The notes below the pieces were generated by a model. The model was given only the letters and a program-made list of their open reading frames with translations, was not told the origin of the DNA and searched no databases. From Paraflavitalea sp. CAU 1676 (GTDB taxonomy: Bacteria; Bacteroidota; Bacteroidia; Chitinophagales; Chitinophagaceae): 64,000 nt of DNA. The position numbers were made by a program, and so were the translations under genes. Where the stretch lies: positions 186,001 through 250,000 of the forward strand of contig NZ_JARHUJ010000002.1 in the NCBI RefSeq assembly GCF_029223285.1, read 5' to 3'. Below are positions 43,245-52,023 of the stretch, one piece after another; within the stretch, counting starts at the first letter, position 1; every line of letters begins with the position of its first letter.

Positions 43245-43688
43245 AAGGGAGCGAACAGAATTTAGGCATTGTTTGCTGAATCATTGTCACGTTAGCCGAC
43301 CTCCATCAACTCAAAAGGGGGGGATGTGATGGGGTGTACGGTATCAAATCTCAAACTAACGGCGGATTTGGCGCAATTAACGGCGCCGGCATCGATTATT
43401 ACACCTCCATTATGGTGATTGTTGTGTGACTCTAGCTGTTCTAGTTTTGCGCTATTATCCGGGCAAAAAAAGCCCCACGTGTTTGTAGGGCTGCGCCTAA
43501 GGTCCGTCCTATCGGTTGAACGTTACCGCAACGCTTACACATTATTTCCTTAAAAACGGTCTTTGGCTTGGAAATGCCTACCGGGTGTCTGTTTAAATAG
43601 ACAGTCCGTCCCAACATCCTATTGTCCTTACTGAATCAATCCTGTCCTTAAAAGCCTGCCCCTTTTTATTAACCAAAAGCTGTCTCTC
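43235..43688. other. 454-base gap before the ELWxxDGT gene
   Basis: Besides the minus-strand terminator at 43461-43492 it holds a small hairpin TGTCT/AGACA near 43597-43615 and no ORF or tRNA. It must include the leader of the 1069-residue gene. No exact -7 element was found. Confidence 0.5.
43461..43492 (-). terminator. Minus-strand terminator with no minus gene nearby
   Basis: On the minus strand the stem AGCCC...GGGCT (arms 43488-43492 and 43471-43475) is followed by seven T. The nearest minus gene upstream is more than 4 kb away, so the transcript it ends must start inside 43493-43690. Confidence 0.55.
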
Positions 43689-46600
43689 ATGAGAAATTCT
43701 ACCTTGTTGTTATTGCTTGTTTTCCTTATTGTAACTGCGCAGGAGAGTTTTGCGCAGGTATTTTCATTATTAAAAGATATCAACGAGGTTAAACCTGCCA
43801 GTAGCGCGTTGGGATCGAATCCCAAAGGTATGCTCGAAATAAATGGGGTCACTTATTTTACGGCCACGATGAAAACAACAGGGACTGAACTTTGGAAAAC
43901 GGATGGCACTGCAGCCGGTACCATGCTGGTGAGGGATATTTTTCCTGGAATTCCTACTAGCGTACCGAGTCATTTCGTCAATAAGGACGGTGTATTGTAC
44001 TTTCAGGCGAACGATGGTGTACACGGCGCAGAATTGTGGAAGAGCGATGGTACGGCAGCCGGCACTGTCATGGTAAAGGATATCTTTCCCGGACCTGGTG
44101 ACGGCAAAGCCGCCTATATAACGAATGTAAACGGGACTTTATATTTCGCCGCATCGAATGGAACTAATGGTGCTGAATTGTGGAAAAGCGATGGAACTGC
44201 TGCCGGGACCGTGATGGTGAAAGATATCCTTCCGGAAGGAGCCAGCAGTGCACCTCAGTTTTTGATCAATGTTAAAGGAACGCTGTATTTCGGCGCCAGC
44301 ACGACAGGTTATGACACTGAGCTTTGGAAAAGTGACGGCACTGCCCCCGGCACCGTCATGATGAAGGAGAATTCGTTGTATCGCATACTAAATCCGCGTA
44401 GTCTGATCAATGTGAGCGGTACTTTGTATTGCGTTTCAGCCACTACCAGCGGTCAGGGTATTTATAAAACGGATGGTACAGCTGCCGGAGCAATGCTGGT
44501 AAAGTATTTCTTTTTTCCTGAAACCATTAATATCGTCAATGTAAATGGTGTGTTGTTCTTTGCCGGTACCGATGCGGTAAATGGAACTGAACTTTGGAAA
44601 AGCGATGGCACGATGGCGGGTACTGTGTTGGTGAAGGATATTCGCCCCGGTATAGGTGATGGCGCATTGACTTCGCTAACTGCCGTGAATAATACGTTGT
44701 ATTTTTATGCAGACGATGGCACGAATGGTCCTGAACTCTGGAAAAGTGATGGAACCGGCGGCGGCACACAAATGGTAAAGGATATTGTTGCCGGTGCTGC
44801 AGGAAGCGCTCCGTCCAACCTTGTCAACACCAATGGTACCCTGCTATTTTGTGCCACTACTTCAGCGGGCAGGGAGCTTTGGAAAAGCGATGGTACAGCT
44901 GCCGGCACGGTGATGGTGAAAGATTGTAATCCGGGCAGCGGCCATGGTATGACGGTGGGCAATGAGTATGTCGGTACGCTAAAGAACCAGTTATTGTTTA
45001 CCGCCGATAATGGCATTGATGGCGCCGAACTCTGGATGAGTAACGGAACGGAGGCTGGTACCGCAATGGTAAAAAACCTTAATCCGCTTGCCAGCGTGAG
45101 TGGGTTCGAATCTTATACGGGGTTGTATCCTTTAAACGGTGTTATGTATTTTGTTGGCGACGACGGTATTCATGGCACTGAATTGTGGAAGTCTGATGGT
45201 ACTGCAGCCGGGACTAAGATGGTGAAAGATATCAATTCGGGAGCAAATGGGAGCGGTCCTTCTTCCATTGTCATTTGGAATGGCTTTCTGTATTTTGCTG
45301 CATACGATGTGGTGAACGGACAGGAACTATGGAAGAGTGATGGTACGGAAGCCGGAACAGTATTGGTAAAGGATATATATCCAGGTTTGTCAGGCTCCTT
45401 TCCAGGGTCTATAACAGTTATGGGCAATGCGATCTATTTTAACGCCACCAACGGTAATACAGCCAATGGTACAGAGTTGTGGAAGAGTGATGGCACCGCT
45501 ACCGGCACGGTGATGGTGAAAGATATCTATCCCGGTACCAATTCGGGATCGCCGGGTTACCTGACTGTGATAAACAATACCTTATATTTTGCCGCTACAG
45601 ACGCCAATGGCAAGGAACTTTGGAAAAGCAACGGCACCGCTGCAGGAACGGTGATGGTAAAGGATATCTATCCCGGCGGAAGCAGTTCGCCCAAATACCT
45701 GGCCAATGTCAATAACCGCCTTTATTTTAATGCCACCACCGCTGCTGCGGGCAGTGAGCTTTGGTCGAGCGACGGCACTGCAGCGGGTACCAATATGCAG
45801 GTGGATCTTTGTCCGGGTACCTGTTCGGGCGATCCTCGTTATATAATTGAGCTGTTTAGTTTTCCCTTCTATGTAGGATACCACCCTTCTCAGGGCTATG
45901 AATTCCGTACGATCACTTCCTTTGAAAATGGTATCCTTCGGGATATTAATCCTGGTGCCGCCGGCAGCGATCCTGAAGACTTCATCAAGATTGGCAATAC
46001 CATCTATTTTACGGCAGAAGATGGAGCCAATGGCCGGGGATTGTGGAAGCATGATGCCGTTACGGGCATTTCGCTGGTGAAAAACATTGCACCGAATCTT
46101 ACTGGCGGGCCCAGTGCTTTATTTGATATCCAGGGGCGCGTCTTCTTTGCCGGTAGTGGCGGAGCTGCAGGTCCGGAGCCCTGGCGCAGCGACGGCACAG
46201 AGGCTGGAACAATTATGCTACAGGATGTGACTGCGAATGGAGGAAGCGACCCGGTGTCCTTTGCTGAGGCCAATGGGAAGTTATTTTCGATCATGACGGA
46301 TGAAGCCCATGGTACCGAATTGTGGGTCGCCGATTTGATGGCTGCGCTTCCTGTATCGTTGCTGGAATTTAATGGCCGGCTTGTGCAGGATGATGCTTTG
46401 TTGCACTGGAAGACCACTGGCGAAGTAGGTACGCATTCTTTCGAGATCGAACGAAGCACCGATGGCAGGAGCTATTCGACAGTGGGGAGTGTAGCGGCCG
46501 CCAACAGTCCCGGTATTCATACCTATGCGTATGACGACCGCCACATTAACCTGCCTGGGGTAACCAAGCTTTATTATCGCCTGAAGCAAATAGATATTGA

Positions 46601-46898
46601 TGGCCGTTTTACCTATTCGGGCATAGTGATGCTTTCCTTGACCAATACTCAGCCTACTGTATTGCTGTATCCGAATCCTGTTGTTAATGAACTCCGTGTC
46701 ACCATTTCGGTGAACAGACCTGAAAAGATACAGGCGCGGGTTGTAGACAATGTTGGAAAGACGTTGATGCTGCAACAATGGAATTCTGATGCCGGGGCTA
46801 CTTTGCGCTCGCTGGATATGAGTAAGCTGCCCAAAGGGGTTTATTTCCTGGAGCTGAAAGGGGAAACGATCAATGAAGTGAGGAAGGTGGTGAAGTAG
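43689..46898 (+). CDS. Giant secreted ELWxxDGT-repeat protein with T9SS domain
   Basis: 1069 residues. After a signal peptide (ends near SFAQ) there are about 17 copies of the ELWxxDGTxxGTxxVKDIxPG repeat from about residue 60 to 890; two units near the C-terminal end (FRTITSFENGILRDINPG and GLWKHDAVTGISLVKNIAP) have lost the motif. The repeats resemble beta-propeller blades. The tail carries ALPVSLLEFNGRLVQDDALL (T9SS neighbour domain) and a type A sorting domain (LLYPNPVVNELRVTISV, LPKGVYFLELKGETINEVRK). Surface protein of unknown ligand, perhaps adhesion. Monocistronic. Confidence 0.88.
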   Translation: MRNSTLLLLLVFLIVTAQESFAQVFSLLKDINEVKPASSALGSNPKGMLEINGVTYFTATMKTTGTELWKTDGTAAGTMLVRDIFPGIPTSVPSHFVNKDGVLYFQANDGVHGAELWKSDGTAAGTVMVKDIFPGPGDGKAAYITNVNGTLYFAASNGTNGAELWKSDGTAAGTVMVKDILPEGASSAPQFLINVKGTLYFGASTTGYDTELWKSDGTAPGTVMMKENSLYRILNPRSLINVSGTLYCVSATTSGQGIYKTDGTAAGAMLVKYFFFPETINIVNVNGVLFFAGTDAVNGTELWKSDGTMAGTVLVKDIRPGIGDGALTSLTAVNNTLYFYADDGTNGPELWKSDGTGGGTQMVKDIVAGAAGSAPSNLVNTNGTLLFCATTSAGRELWKSDGTAAGTVMVKDCNPGSGHGMTVGNEYVGTLKNQLLFTADNGIDGAELWMSNGTEAGTAMVKNLNPLASVSGFESYTGLYPLNGVMYFVGDDGIHGTELWKSDGTAAGTKMVKDINSGANGSGPSSIVIWNGFLYFAAYDVVNGQELWKSDGTEAGTVLVKDIYPGLSGSFPGSITVMGNAIYFNATNGNTANGTELWKSDGTATGTVMVKDIYPGTNSGSPGYLTVINNTLYFAATDANGKELWKSNGTAAGTVMVKDIYPGGSSSPKYLANVNNRLYFNATTAAAGSELWSSDGTAAGTNMQVDLCPGTCSGDPRYIIELFSFPFYVGYHPSQGYEFRTITSFENGILRDINPGAAGSDPEDFIKIGNTIYFTAEDGANGRGLWKHDAVTGISLVKNIAPNLTGGPSALFDIQGRVFFAGSGGAAGPEPWRSDGTEAGTIMLQDVTANGGSDPVSFAEANGKLFSIMTDEAHGTELWVADLMAALPVSLLEFNGRLVQDDALLHWKTTGEVGTHSFEIERSTDGRSYSTVGSVAAANSPGIHTYAYDDRHINLPGVTKLYYRLKQIDIDGRFTYSGIVMLSLTNTQPTVLLYPNPVVNELRVTISVNRPEKIQARVVDNVGKTLMLQQWNSDAGATLRSLDMSKLPKGVYFLELKGETINEVRKVVK

Positions 46899-46978
46899 GG
46901 GAGTGATTACCTGGGAGTGGACAATTATGGTCAATGGATATGTGATGTGTAATTGTTGTATTTATAAAAATCAATATT

Positions 46979-47845
46979 ATGTCTGAAGCTATTCCTCAAT
47001 TTGATCCTGTTAAGTATAAAAATACCACACACGACCAATGGCAGGCGGCAGCAGAAGCGTGGTATCGCTGGAGCCCAACGCTCAAGCAATGGCTGGGTAA
47101 AGCAACGGATAAAATGCTTGACATGGCAACGGTTAAACCCGGAGACCAGGTACTCGATATTGCTGCCGGAGCAGGTGAGCAGTCGATCACTGCTGCGCAT
47201 AAAGTGGGAACTTCGGGGTATGTGCTTGCTACAGATATTTCTTCCAATATCCTGGAATTTGCAAAGCAAATGGCGCAAGAGGCCGGTGTAAAGAATATAG
47301 AAACGAAGGTAATGGACGGCGAAGATCTTACATTGGAGAATGAAACATTCGATGCTGTTATATCAAGGGTTGGGCTGATCTATTTTCCTGATCAGCAGAA
47401 AGCGTTAAAAGAAATGCTGCGTGTGCTCAAGCCGGGTGGCAAAGTGGCGGCTATTGTTTACTCTATGCCCGAGCATAATAAATTCTTCTCTCTACCTGTT
47501 TCTATTATCCGCAACCGGGCAAAACTTCCACCTCCATTGCCGGGGCAGCCTGGCCCATTCAGTTTGGGTGCGGAAGGTGTTATTGAAAAAGCGTTTACAC
47601 AGGCCGGCTTCGTCAACGTGCAGTCCGAGCGAATCAACTCTCCTTTACAGCTTCCATCCGCCAAAGAGTGTGTTTTGTTTGAAAAAGAATCTTTCGGTGC
47701 TTTACATCAGATGATGAGCAGTTTATCCGATCCGGAGAAAGCTGCTGTATGGCAGGAGATTGAAAGCGAACTTAAACAGTTTGAGACAGCAGATGGTTTT
47801 ACGGGTCCCTGCGAAATGGTGGTGGCTGTTGGAGAAAAACCATGA
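46979..47845 (+). CDS. Class I SAM-dependent methyltransferase
   Basis: 288 residues. SAM-binding motif I VLDIAAGAGEQSITAA (about 58-73), motif II VLATDISSNILEFAKQMA and motif post-II (EDLTLENETFDAVISRVGLIYFPDQQKAL, split) are clear, the Ubie/Coq5 type of arrangement. It should methylate a small molecule; the substrate is unknown. Monocistronic, convergent with the M23 peptidase gene. Confidence 0.85.
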   Translation: MSEAIPQFDPVKYKNTTHDQWQAAAEAWYRWSPTLKQWLGKATDKMLDMATVKPGDQVLDIAAGAGEQSITAAHKVGTSGYVLATDISSNILEFAKQMAQEAGVKNIETKVMDGEDLTLENETFDAVISRVGLIYFPDQQKALKEMLRVLKPGGKVAAIVYSMPEHNKFFSLPVSIIRNRAKLPPPLPGQPGPFSLGAEGVIEKAFTQAGFVNVQSERINSPLQLPSAKECVLFEKESFGALHQMMSSLSDPEKAAVWQEIESELKQFETADGFTGPCEMVVAVGEKP

Positions 47846-47886
47846 GTTTTAAAAGGTTCGCATAAACTTGCTTCCTCTCGATCGTT

Positions 47887-49026
47887 CTATTCAAATATCA
47901 CTACGGTATTGGACGGCGGCATTTCGTGCCTGATCTTTTCGGGCCGGACCTTGTTGAAGGTTGCTTTTCCGAACTTGCTGAAGTCGGGATAGCGTCCAAT
48001 CAAGGTGAACGTTTCAAAGATAAAGGGTAGTCCTTCTGCACCCAGTGGTGAATTGCTGTCGGCCAGATGCAGGTGCAGGTGCGGACCAGTCGTTTGTCCG
48101 GTGAACCCGAGCAGGGCAATCACCTCGCCTTTTTTGATCTTCTGTCCGGGTTTTACCTTTATTGAGCCTGGCTTCAGGTGTTCGTAGAATACATATCTGT
48201 TAGTTGTAAGTTTTAAGGAGATATAATTACCGGTAGCCTGTTCCGATCTGTAGACCGGATGGGCAGCCAGGGTGGCACTTTCGGGAAAATCGTCCCGAAC
48301 GGAAGCTACTTCACCATCGGCAACCGCCAACACTTCTTCGGCGTAGCCAAGCCAGTTTTGTATGCTGTCTTCGTTACCTTCTGCATAATGGGCTGAGTCT
48401 ATTTTAATGAAATCGATCGCGAAGCGGCCGGGAATGCGCTGTCTACCTTTTACTTCATACACCACACGGCGGTGGCCGCGTTGCCAGGAGGGGTCATAAA
48501 CGGCCGTCCAGTTGCCTCCCTTTAGTGGATTGGCGAAGATCGTTGGCTGGGTGCTGGAGAGGGTAAGGGTATCGTGGTTCCTTTCCAGGTGATGGATAGA
48601 GTCGCCTGCTGCTTTGAAGCGAACGTGGTGAAAAATAGCCGGGAATTTACGGCGGCTTGTATTCGCCTCGATATACAAGATATGGGTAGCTGCGGGTTGT
48701 ATGATGGCGCCCTTGCCTGGGTTATTGCGGGTGGCGATGGGCTGTAGGCGACTGTTCAATGCGGTTTGATCATAGTTTAGAAGGGTATCCTTATTGGCCA
48801 GGTTCAGTATGGAAAATCCTGTTATCTCCAGGTTGAGGGAAGAGGTGTTGGTGAAATGCATTTCATAAACGAGTGTGGGTTTATGATCGATTGTAACGGG
48901 TATGGGCTTTTGTAGTAGCTGTATTTGAAGGCTGCCGGGTGTAATGGTTTGTTGACCAAAGCTATACTTGGCGAGGCTCAGTATAAAAAAGGATAACAGG
49001 ATAAAGTAGCTGCGATTCATCGCCAA
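47887..49026 (-). CDS. Exported M23 family metallopeptidase-like protein
   Basis: 379 residues with a signal peptide (ends near SFGQ). N-terminal beta domain (about 25-150) of unknown type, then a LytM/M23 fold: [36 protein letters not shown] (split) and [18 protein letters not shown] with the HxH zinc pair. The first zinc ligands (HxxxD) are not evident; the position holds [10 protein letters not shown]. In related Bacteroidota proteins this is common, so peptidoglycan cutting is uncertain. Periplasmic or surface. Confidence 0.75.
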   Translation of the reverse strand: MAMNRSYFILLSFFILSLAKYSFGQQTITPGSLQIQLLQKPIPVTIDHKPTLVYEMHFTNTSSLNLEITGFSILNLANKDTLLNYDQTALNSRLQPIATRNNPGKGAIIQPAATHILYIEANTSRRKFPAIFHHVRFKAAGDSIHHLERNHDTLTLSSTQPTIFANPLKGGNWTAVYDPSWQRGHRRVVYEVKGRQRIPGRFAIDFIKIDSAHYAEGNEDSIQNWLGYAEEVLAVADGEVASVRDDFPESATLAAHPVYRSEQATGNYISLKLTTNRYVFYEHLKPGSIKVKPGQKIKKGEVIALLGFTGQTTGPHLHLHLADSNSPLGAEGLPFIFETFTLIGRYPDFSKFGKATFNKVRPEKIRHEMPPSNTVVIFE

Positions 49027-49576
49027 TGTTACGATTGTTTTTCGGCCGGGGCAAAAACGGTAAGAATAAGCTATTGGGTTTGCCGCCCGTAAACAGCCGT
49101 ACGAATACGCATATTGCTGAATTGTGGGTGCCGGTGGATAGTTTACAGCGTCCGGCCGGCAATCCGGATATTCGCACTACGGCTGCGAATGAGGTATTGA
49201 TCAGCAATGCCACTCCATCGTACACCAATTGGTTTAATAATTACATAATTTATGCGTATTACCATACGCTTACTGGTGCTACCGATTTTCACTATCCATG
49301 GACCAGGTTAGGCTATACCTTCGATTGGGCGCCTAATGGCCATGAAGTTGGGCTCAGCGAGTATGTATTGCGCGCGAAGACCGGTTGTTGGGTCAACAAG
49401 ATGCGATCCGCCAGCAATTATTTCAAGGAGTAGAAAGCTGCCGGTACGAATTGTTGAACACTCAGCCGGGCAAGTTCCCTTTGTTGCCTTCTTGTTTCGT
49501 TGGTGTGCAGGCAGTTGAAATTACTACCGGACCTATTCATTACCCATTAGGAATGGCGGTGTATGTTTTTAGTTAA
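49026..49576 (+). pseudogene. Frameshifted gene remnant
   Basis: A 135-residue frame (49026-49433) contains [34 protein letters not shown] and PWTRLGYTFDWAPNGHEVGLSEYVL, a pattern I have seen in Bacteroidota proteins of unknown function, then ends in junk. A second frame (49385-49576, +2) goes on with RQQLFQGVESCRYELLNTQP and TTGPIHYPLGMAVYVFS, which reads as its natural C terminus. A frameshift near 49375-49390 joins them. Its 5' end runs into the start of the divergent M23 gene, so the head is also missing or unclear. Confidence 0.45.
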
Positions 49577-50021
49577 CTTCAGTTAATGTAAACGTGCCAG
49601 AGTCAGCTTTTGGTGAAGTTGTTACATAAGTTCCGTTTGTAAGAACTCCGGTTGTTGCATTATAGGTAGCCGTAAAAGTTTGTACTGCTCCAATATTAGC
49701 CGCAAGTCCGTAGACACAGGTGGTAGTGCACGTCCACGTTCCGTTTGCGAGTTTCCAGGTGCCCACGCATAGTTGGCGTGTGCCAGCAATCACATTTTCG
49801 TAGGAGGCTGTGCCATCTGGTCTGATAGACCAGCTCCAATCTTGCCCGGAAGATGCATTCTGTTGCGCGCCAAGCCATAAACCTTGTATGGTTGGTGTGC
49901 ACTTGAAAAGTGTGTCCGTTTTTGTAATTGGATCGGTGTCCTTCTTACAACTTGTTTGCGTTGTAAAGAGTATAAGGGTCAACAGCAGTGCGGAAAAGGA
50001 GCCCAATACTATTTTTTTCAT
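49569..50021 (-). CDS. Hypothetical lipoprotein with lipocalin-like fold
   Basis: 150 residues from the ATG at 50021. Signal with lipobox TQTSC (Cys25), then ITKTDTLFKCTPTIQGLWLG, SWSIRPDGTASYEN, CVGTWKLANGTWTCT and YVTTSPKADSGTFTLTEVN, the repeated strand pattern of lipocalin-like/DUF5004-type domains that begin with G-x-W. Anchored in the envelope; ligand unknown. A longer start at 50039 is possible. Confidence 0.7.
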   Translation of the reverse strand: MKKIVLGSFSALLLTLILFTTQTSCKKDTDPITKTDTLFKCTPTIQGLWLGAQQNASSGQDWSWSIRPDGTASYENVIAGTRQLCVGTWKLANGTWTCTTTCVYGLAANIGAVQTFTATYNATTGVLTNGTYVTTSPKADSGTFTLTEVN

Positions 50022-50243
50022 GTTTGTTGTTTTACCCATCCAGTCGGGGTTGGTTTCCGGATAGGCGGATGAATGAATTTGAGTGCAAGTTAAGTAAGGG
50101 CGTATTTTCTTTTTGGACGAATGAGTAAGTGTGTAAGTTTTGTCCCTTTTTGTGTCAGTTCGGGCAGTAACTGCGCATTTCAGCGTAGCTAGAAGGCGTC
50201 AAATTGCTTTTTCATGGAACTTATTATAAGTGAGTTAAAATAA

Positions 50244-50345
50244 CAAAAAACCGCAGCTTTTACTGCGGGCTGCTTGTTTCGTCGGGGATGCTGGAAAGAC
50301 TTCGAACCTGTAGATAGTGGGTGCTTACTATGCATTGATCGGGAC
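50244..50345 (-). pseudogene. tRNA relic with its terminator
   Basis: On the minus strand a tRNA-like T-loop (TTCGAA at 50301-50306) leads into CATCCCCGACGAAACAAG and then a hairpin CCGCAG...CTGCGG (50251-50268) with a T-run. The stretch GACGAAACAAG plus the GCTGCGG hairpin matches the 3' flank of the tRNA-Pro gene at 52024-52097. The rest does not fold into a cloverleaf: no acceptor pairing, an oversized T-arm. So it is a decayed copy. Confidence 0.45.
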
Positions 50346-50420
50346 ATTTGCCGGCAACTAAATCCAACGTTTTAAGGCAATCGTCGGGCCGTCGGATTGG
50401 GTTTACCTTTCAAATCGCCA

Positions 50421-50897
50421 CTATTCGACGATATACGGCCCGCCAGTTTCGCCCCATCCCCACTTAGGCATAGGCTCATGCTGTTGTATGGGATTTTCGG
50501 GCAACCGGGAGTTGATAATGGCCAGTCTGCTTCCCCATTCCAGGTAACCAACAAAGGCCGATCTGAACTCCGGATCATTGGCCAGTCCTATTTCATCAGC
50601 TGTTTCGAGCAAGAGGTTTAACCAGCGTTTACGCAATTCTTCTGTAAGCATCTTACCCACATGATGGTGAACCATCTTTGCGTGACTGCCTCCATCCCCT
50701 TCGGTATAGAGCGCACCTCCACCAAATACTTCGGATATAAAATGCGCCACATGTTGCGCATGGGCCGGCGACATGTGCCGGAATACTTCCGACAGTTTTT
50801 CGTCTGCCTGGACCTTGGCGTAGAAACGTTCGGTGAGTTGTTCAAGTTTTTCGCGGCCTCCGGCCCATTCATAAAGTGTTGGGATAGGTTTCTTCAT
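50421..50897 (-). CDS. Truncated hemoglobin (group II type)
   Basis: 158 residues from the ATG at 50897. Globin helices with TLYEWAGGREKLEQLTERFYAKV (split), Tyr B10 in RFYAKV, HMSPAHAQHVAHFISEVFGG, proximal His in KMVHHHVGKML, and Trp in RKRWLNLL at the G8 place that marks group II globins. A long C-terminal tail is family-typical. It binds oxygen or NO in the cytoplasm. It starts 6 bases after the monooxygenase gene, so they form an operon opposite to an HxlR gene. Confidence 0.88.
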   Translation of the reverse strand: MKKPIPTLYEWAGGREKLEQLTERFYAKVQADEKLSEVFRHMSPAHAQHVAHFISEVFGGGALYTEGDGGSHAKMVHHHVGKMLTEELRKRWLNLLLETADEIGLANDPEFRSAFVGYLEWGSRLAIINSRLPENPIQQHEPMPKWGWGETGGPYIVE

Positions 50898-50902
50898 GGT
50901 GT

Positions 50903-51307
50903 TTACTTTTTCCAAACGATATCCGTCTGGTCGTAATGTTTCATTTCCTCAATATTATTATAAAAAGGTTTCACCAGGTTATAGAAAGGCCCAAATTCTT
51001 TGCTTTTCCTAAATCCCTGGAGGTGTTCGTCCTTACTGGTCCAGTGAATGATAACAATGTAGTTATTTGGCTGATCATTCCCGTGCAATAGGCGGTATTC
51101 GAGGCAATAAGGAGAAGCCTGCAGGTGTTTCGCTGCTTCGGCGTAGGCTTGCTCAAAAGCAGGGCCTTTATCGGCTGGAATGTTGTACCTGATCACCTCT
51201 ACTGAAAAAGTCTTGTTGTTCATACTTTGTGTTTTATGATGCGATGCGGGCATATTCATATTGGTGCCAACTATTAGCAGCACGCTGAGTAAAGATTTCA
51301 AAAACAT
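50903..51307 (-). CDS. Abm-type (antibiotic biosynthesis monooxygenase) exported protein
   Basis: 134 residues from the ATG at 51307. An N-terminal signal-like hydrophobic segment (MFLKSLLSVLLIVGTNMNM) is followed by a dimeric ferredoxin-like Abm domain (VEVIRYNIPADKGPAFEQAY, YCLEYRLLHG, YIVIIHWTSKDEHLQGF). These domains oxidise quinones or small aromatic compounds without a cofactor. Operon with the truncated hemoglobin suggests coping with oxygen or reactive species; HxlR divergent is the probable regulator. A second in-frame Met at about 51220 (MNNKTFSVEV) would lack the signal. Confidence 0.8.
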   Translation of the reverse strand: MFLKSLLSVLLIVGTNMNMPASHHKTQSMNNKTFSVEVIRYNIPADKGPAFEQAYAEAAKHLQASPYCLEYRLLHGNDQPNNYIVIIHWTSKDEHLQGFRKSKEFGPFYNLVKPFYNNIEEMKHYDQTDIVWKK

Positions 51308-51368
51308 ATATTTATTTTTACTGGCAAATTTGAGGGGAAACGGCTGCCGTAACAATACCTTACCAAAA

Positions 51369-51388
51369 AGTAGGCTTCGCTTCCTACT
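51369..51388. promoter_or_regulatory. Perfect palindrome between the divergent HxlR and Abm genes (likely operator)
   Basis: AGTAGG (51369-51374) and CCTACT (51383-51388) with an 8-base spacer. It sits in the short intergenic region upstream of both start codons, where HxlR proteins usually bind. Confidence 0.5.
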
Positions 51389-51400
51389 AGTCCATGAATT

Positions 51401-51766
51401 ATGATACAATTAAATAATAAGACCTATACCTGTCCTGTTGATGTTACGCTTGAATTCATTAGTGGTAAGTGGAAGTTGTTGATCCTTTCTCATCTTCATC
51501 AGTTTGAGCGCAAAGGCTACAGCGCTATCCGGGAAAACCTGCCTGGCATTTCAGAAAAGATGCTGAGCCAGCAATTGAAGGAGCTTGAGAGGGACAAACT
51601 GATAGAGAAAGAAGTGCTTTCAAAAAAGCCGCTTCGGGTAGAGTACTATTTAAGTGCAGACGGGAAATCACTATCTCCGTTATATGAATTCATCAGTCAA
51701 TGGGGTATAGATTTCCTGAAAAGGCACGGAATAGACTACGTTAAGGACCAGCATTTGTACAAATGA
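51401..51766 (+). CDS. HxlR family transcriptional regulator
   Basis: 121 residues, the full length of a single HxlR winged helix domain: CPVDVTLEFISGKWKLLILS, GYSAIRENLPGISEKMLSQQL, LIEKEVLSKKPLRVEYYL, SADGKSLSPLYEFISQWG. The family responds to electrophiles and quinones through an N-terminal Cys, here Cys10 in TYTCPVDV. It is divergent from the Abm/hemoglobin operon and probably controls it and itself. Confidence 0.9.
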   Translation: MIQLNNKTYTCPVDVTLEFISGKWKLLILSHLHQFERKGYSAIRENLPGISEKMLSQQLKELERDKLIEKEVLSKKPLRVEYYLSADGKSLSPLYEFISQWGIDFLKRHGIDYVKDQHLYK

Positions 51767-51802
51767 CAGCTTGGTTGATTTCATTGCAAAGTTGCCCTCC
51801 AG

Positions 51803-51852
51803 TATTACCCAAGAAAACCCGCCCGATTTCATCGGGCAGTTTTGTTTTTTCG
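51803..51852 (+). terminator. Terminator cassette copy 1 (after HxlR)
   Basis: TATTACCCAAGAAAACCC, then stem GCCCGAT (51821-51827)/ATCGGGC (51831-51837) with TTC loop, then AGTTTTGTTTTTTCG. Shares its flanks, but not its stem, with copies 2 and 3. Confidence 0.85.
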
Positions 51853-51895
51853 TGTGGACTGCTAGATTACCGGCGGTGATCTAGTCGCCCTTAGG

Positions 51896-51947
51896 TATTA
51901 CCCAAGAAACCCTGTTTCGACTTCGTCGAAACTGTTTTGCTTTTTCG
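51896..51947 (+). terminator. Terminator cassette copy 2
   Basis: TATTACCCAAGAAACCC, then 8-bp stem GTTTCGAC (51914-51921)/GTCGAAAC (51925-51932) with TTC loop, then TGTTTTGCTTTTTCG. No plus-strand gene lies between copies 1 and 2; the space holds a CTAGAT...ATCTAG inverted repeat. Confidence 0.8.
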
Positions 51948-51978
51948 TCCACTCACCCGAGCAAGCTCGCTTCGTTGC

Positions 51979-52018
51979 CGAAAAAGCAAAACCCGCAGCT
52001 TTCGCTGCGGGTTTCTTG
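51979..52018 (-). terminator. Terminator cassette copy 3 (after tRNA-Pro)
   Basis: On the minus strand: CAAGAAACCC, stem of 11 bp (arms 51989-51999 and 52004-52014), then GTTTTGCTTTTTCG. It ends the tRNA-Pro transcript 6 bases after the tRNA. Confidence 0.85.
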
Positions 52019-52023
52019 TTTCG

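Noticed and set aside
45095-45120. GGTTCGAATC, a tRNA T-arm look-alike
   Set aside because: It is inside the ELWxxDGT reading frame with no cloverleaf around it.
43689-46898. CRISPR-like periodicity in DNA
   Set aside because: The repeats are coding (ELWxxDGT) with no equal-length spacers; no CRISPR array was seen anywhere.
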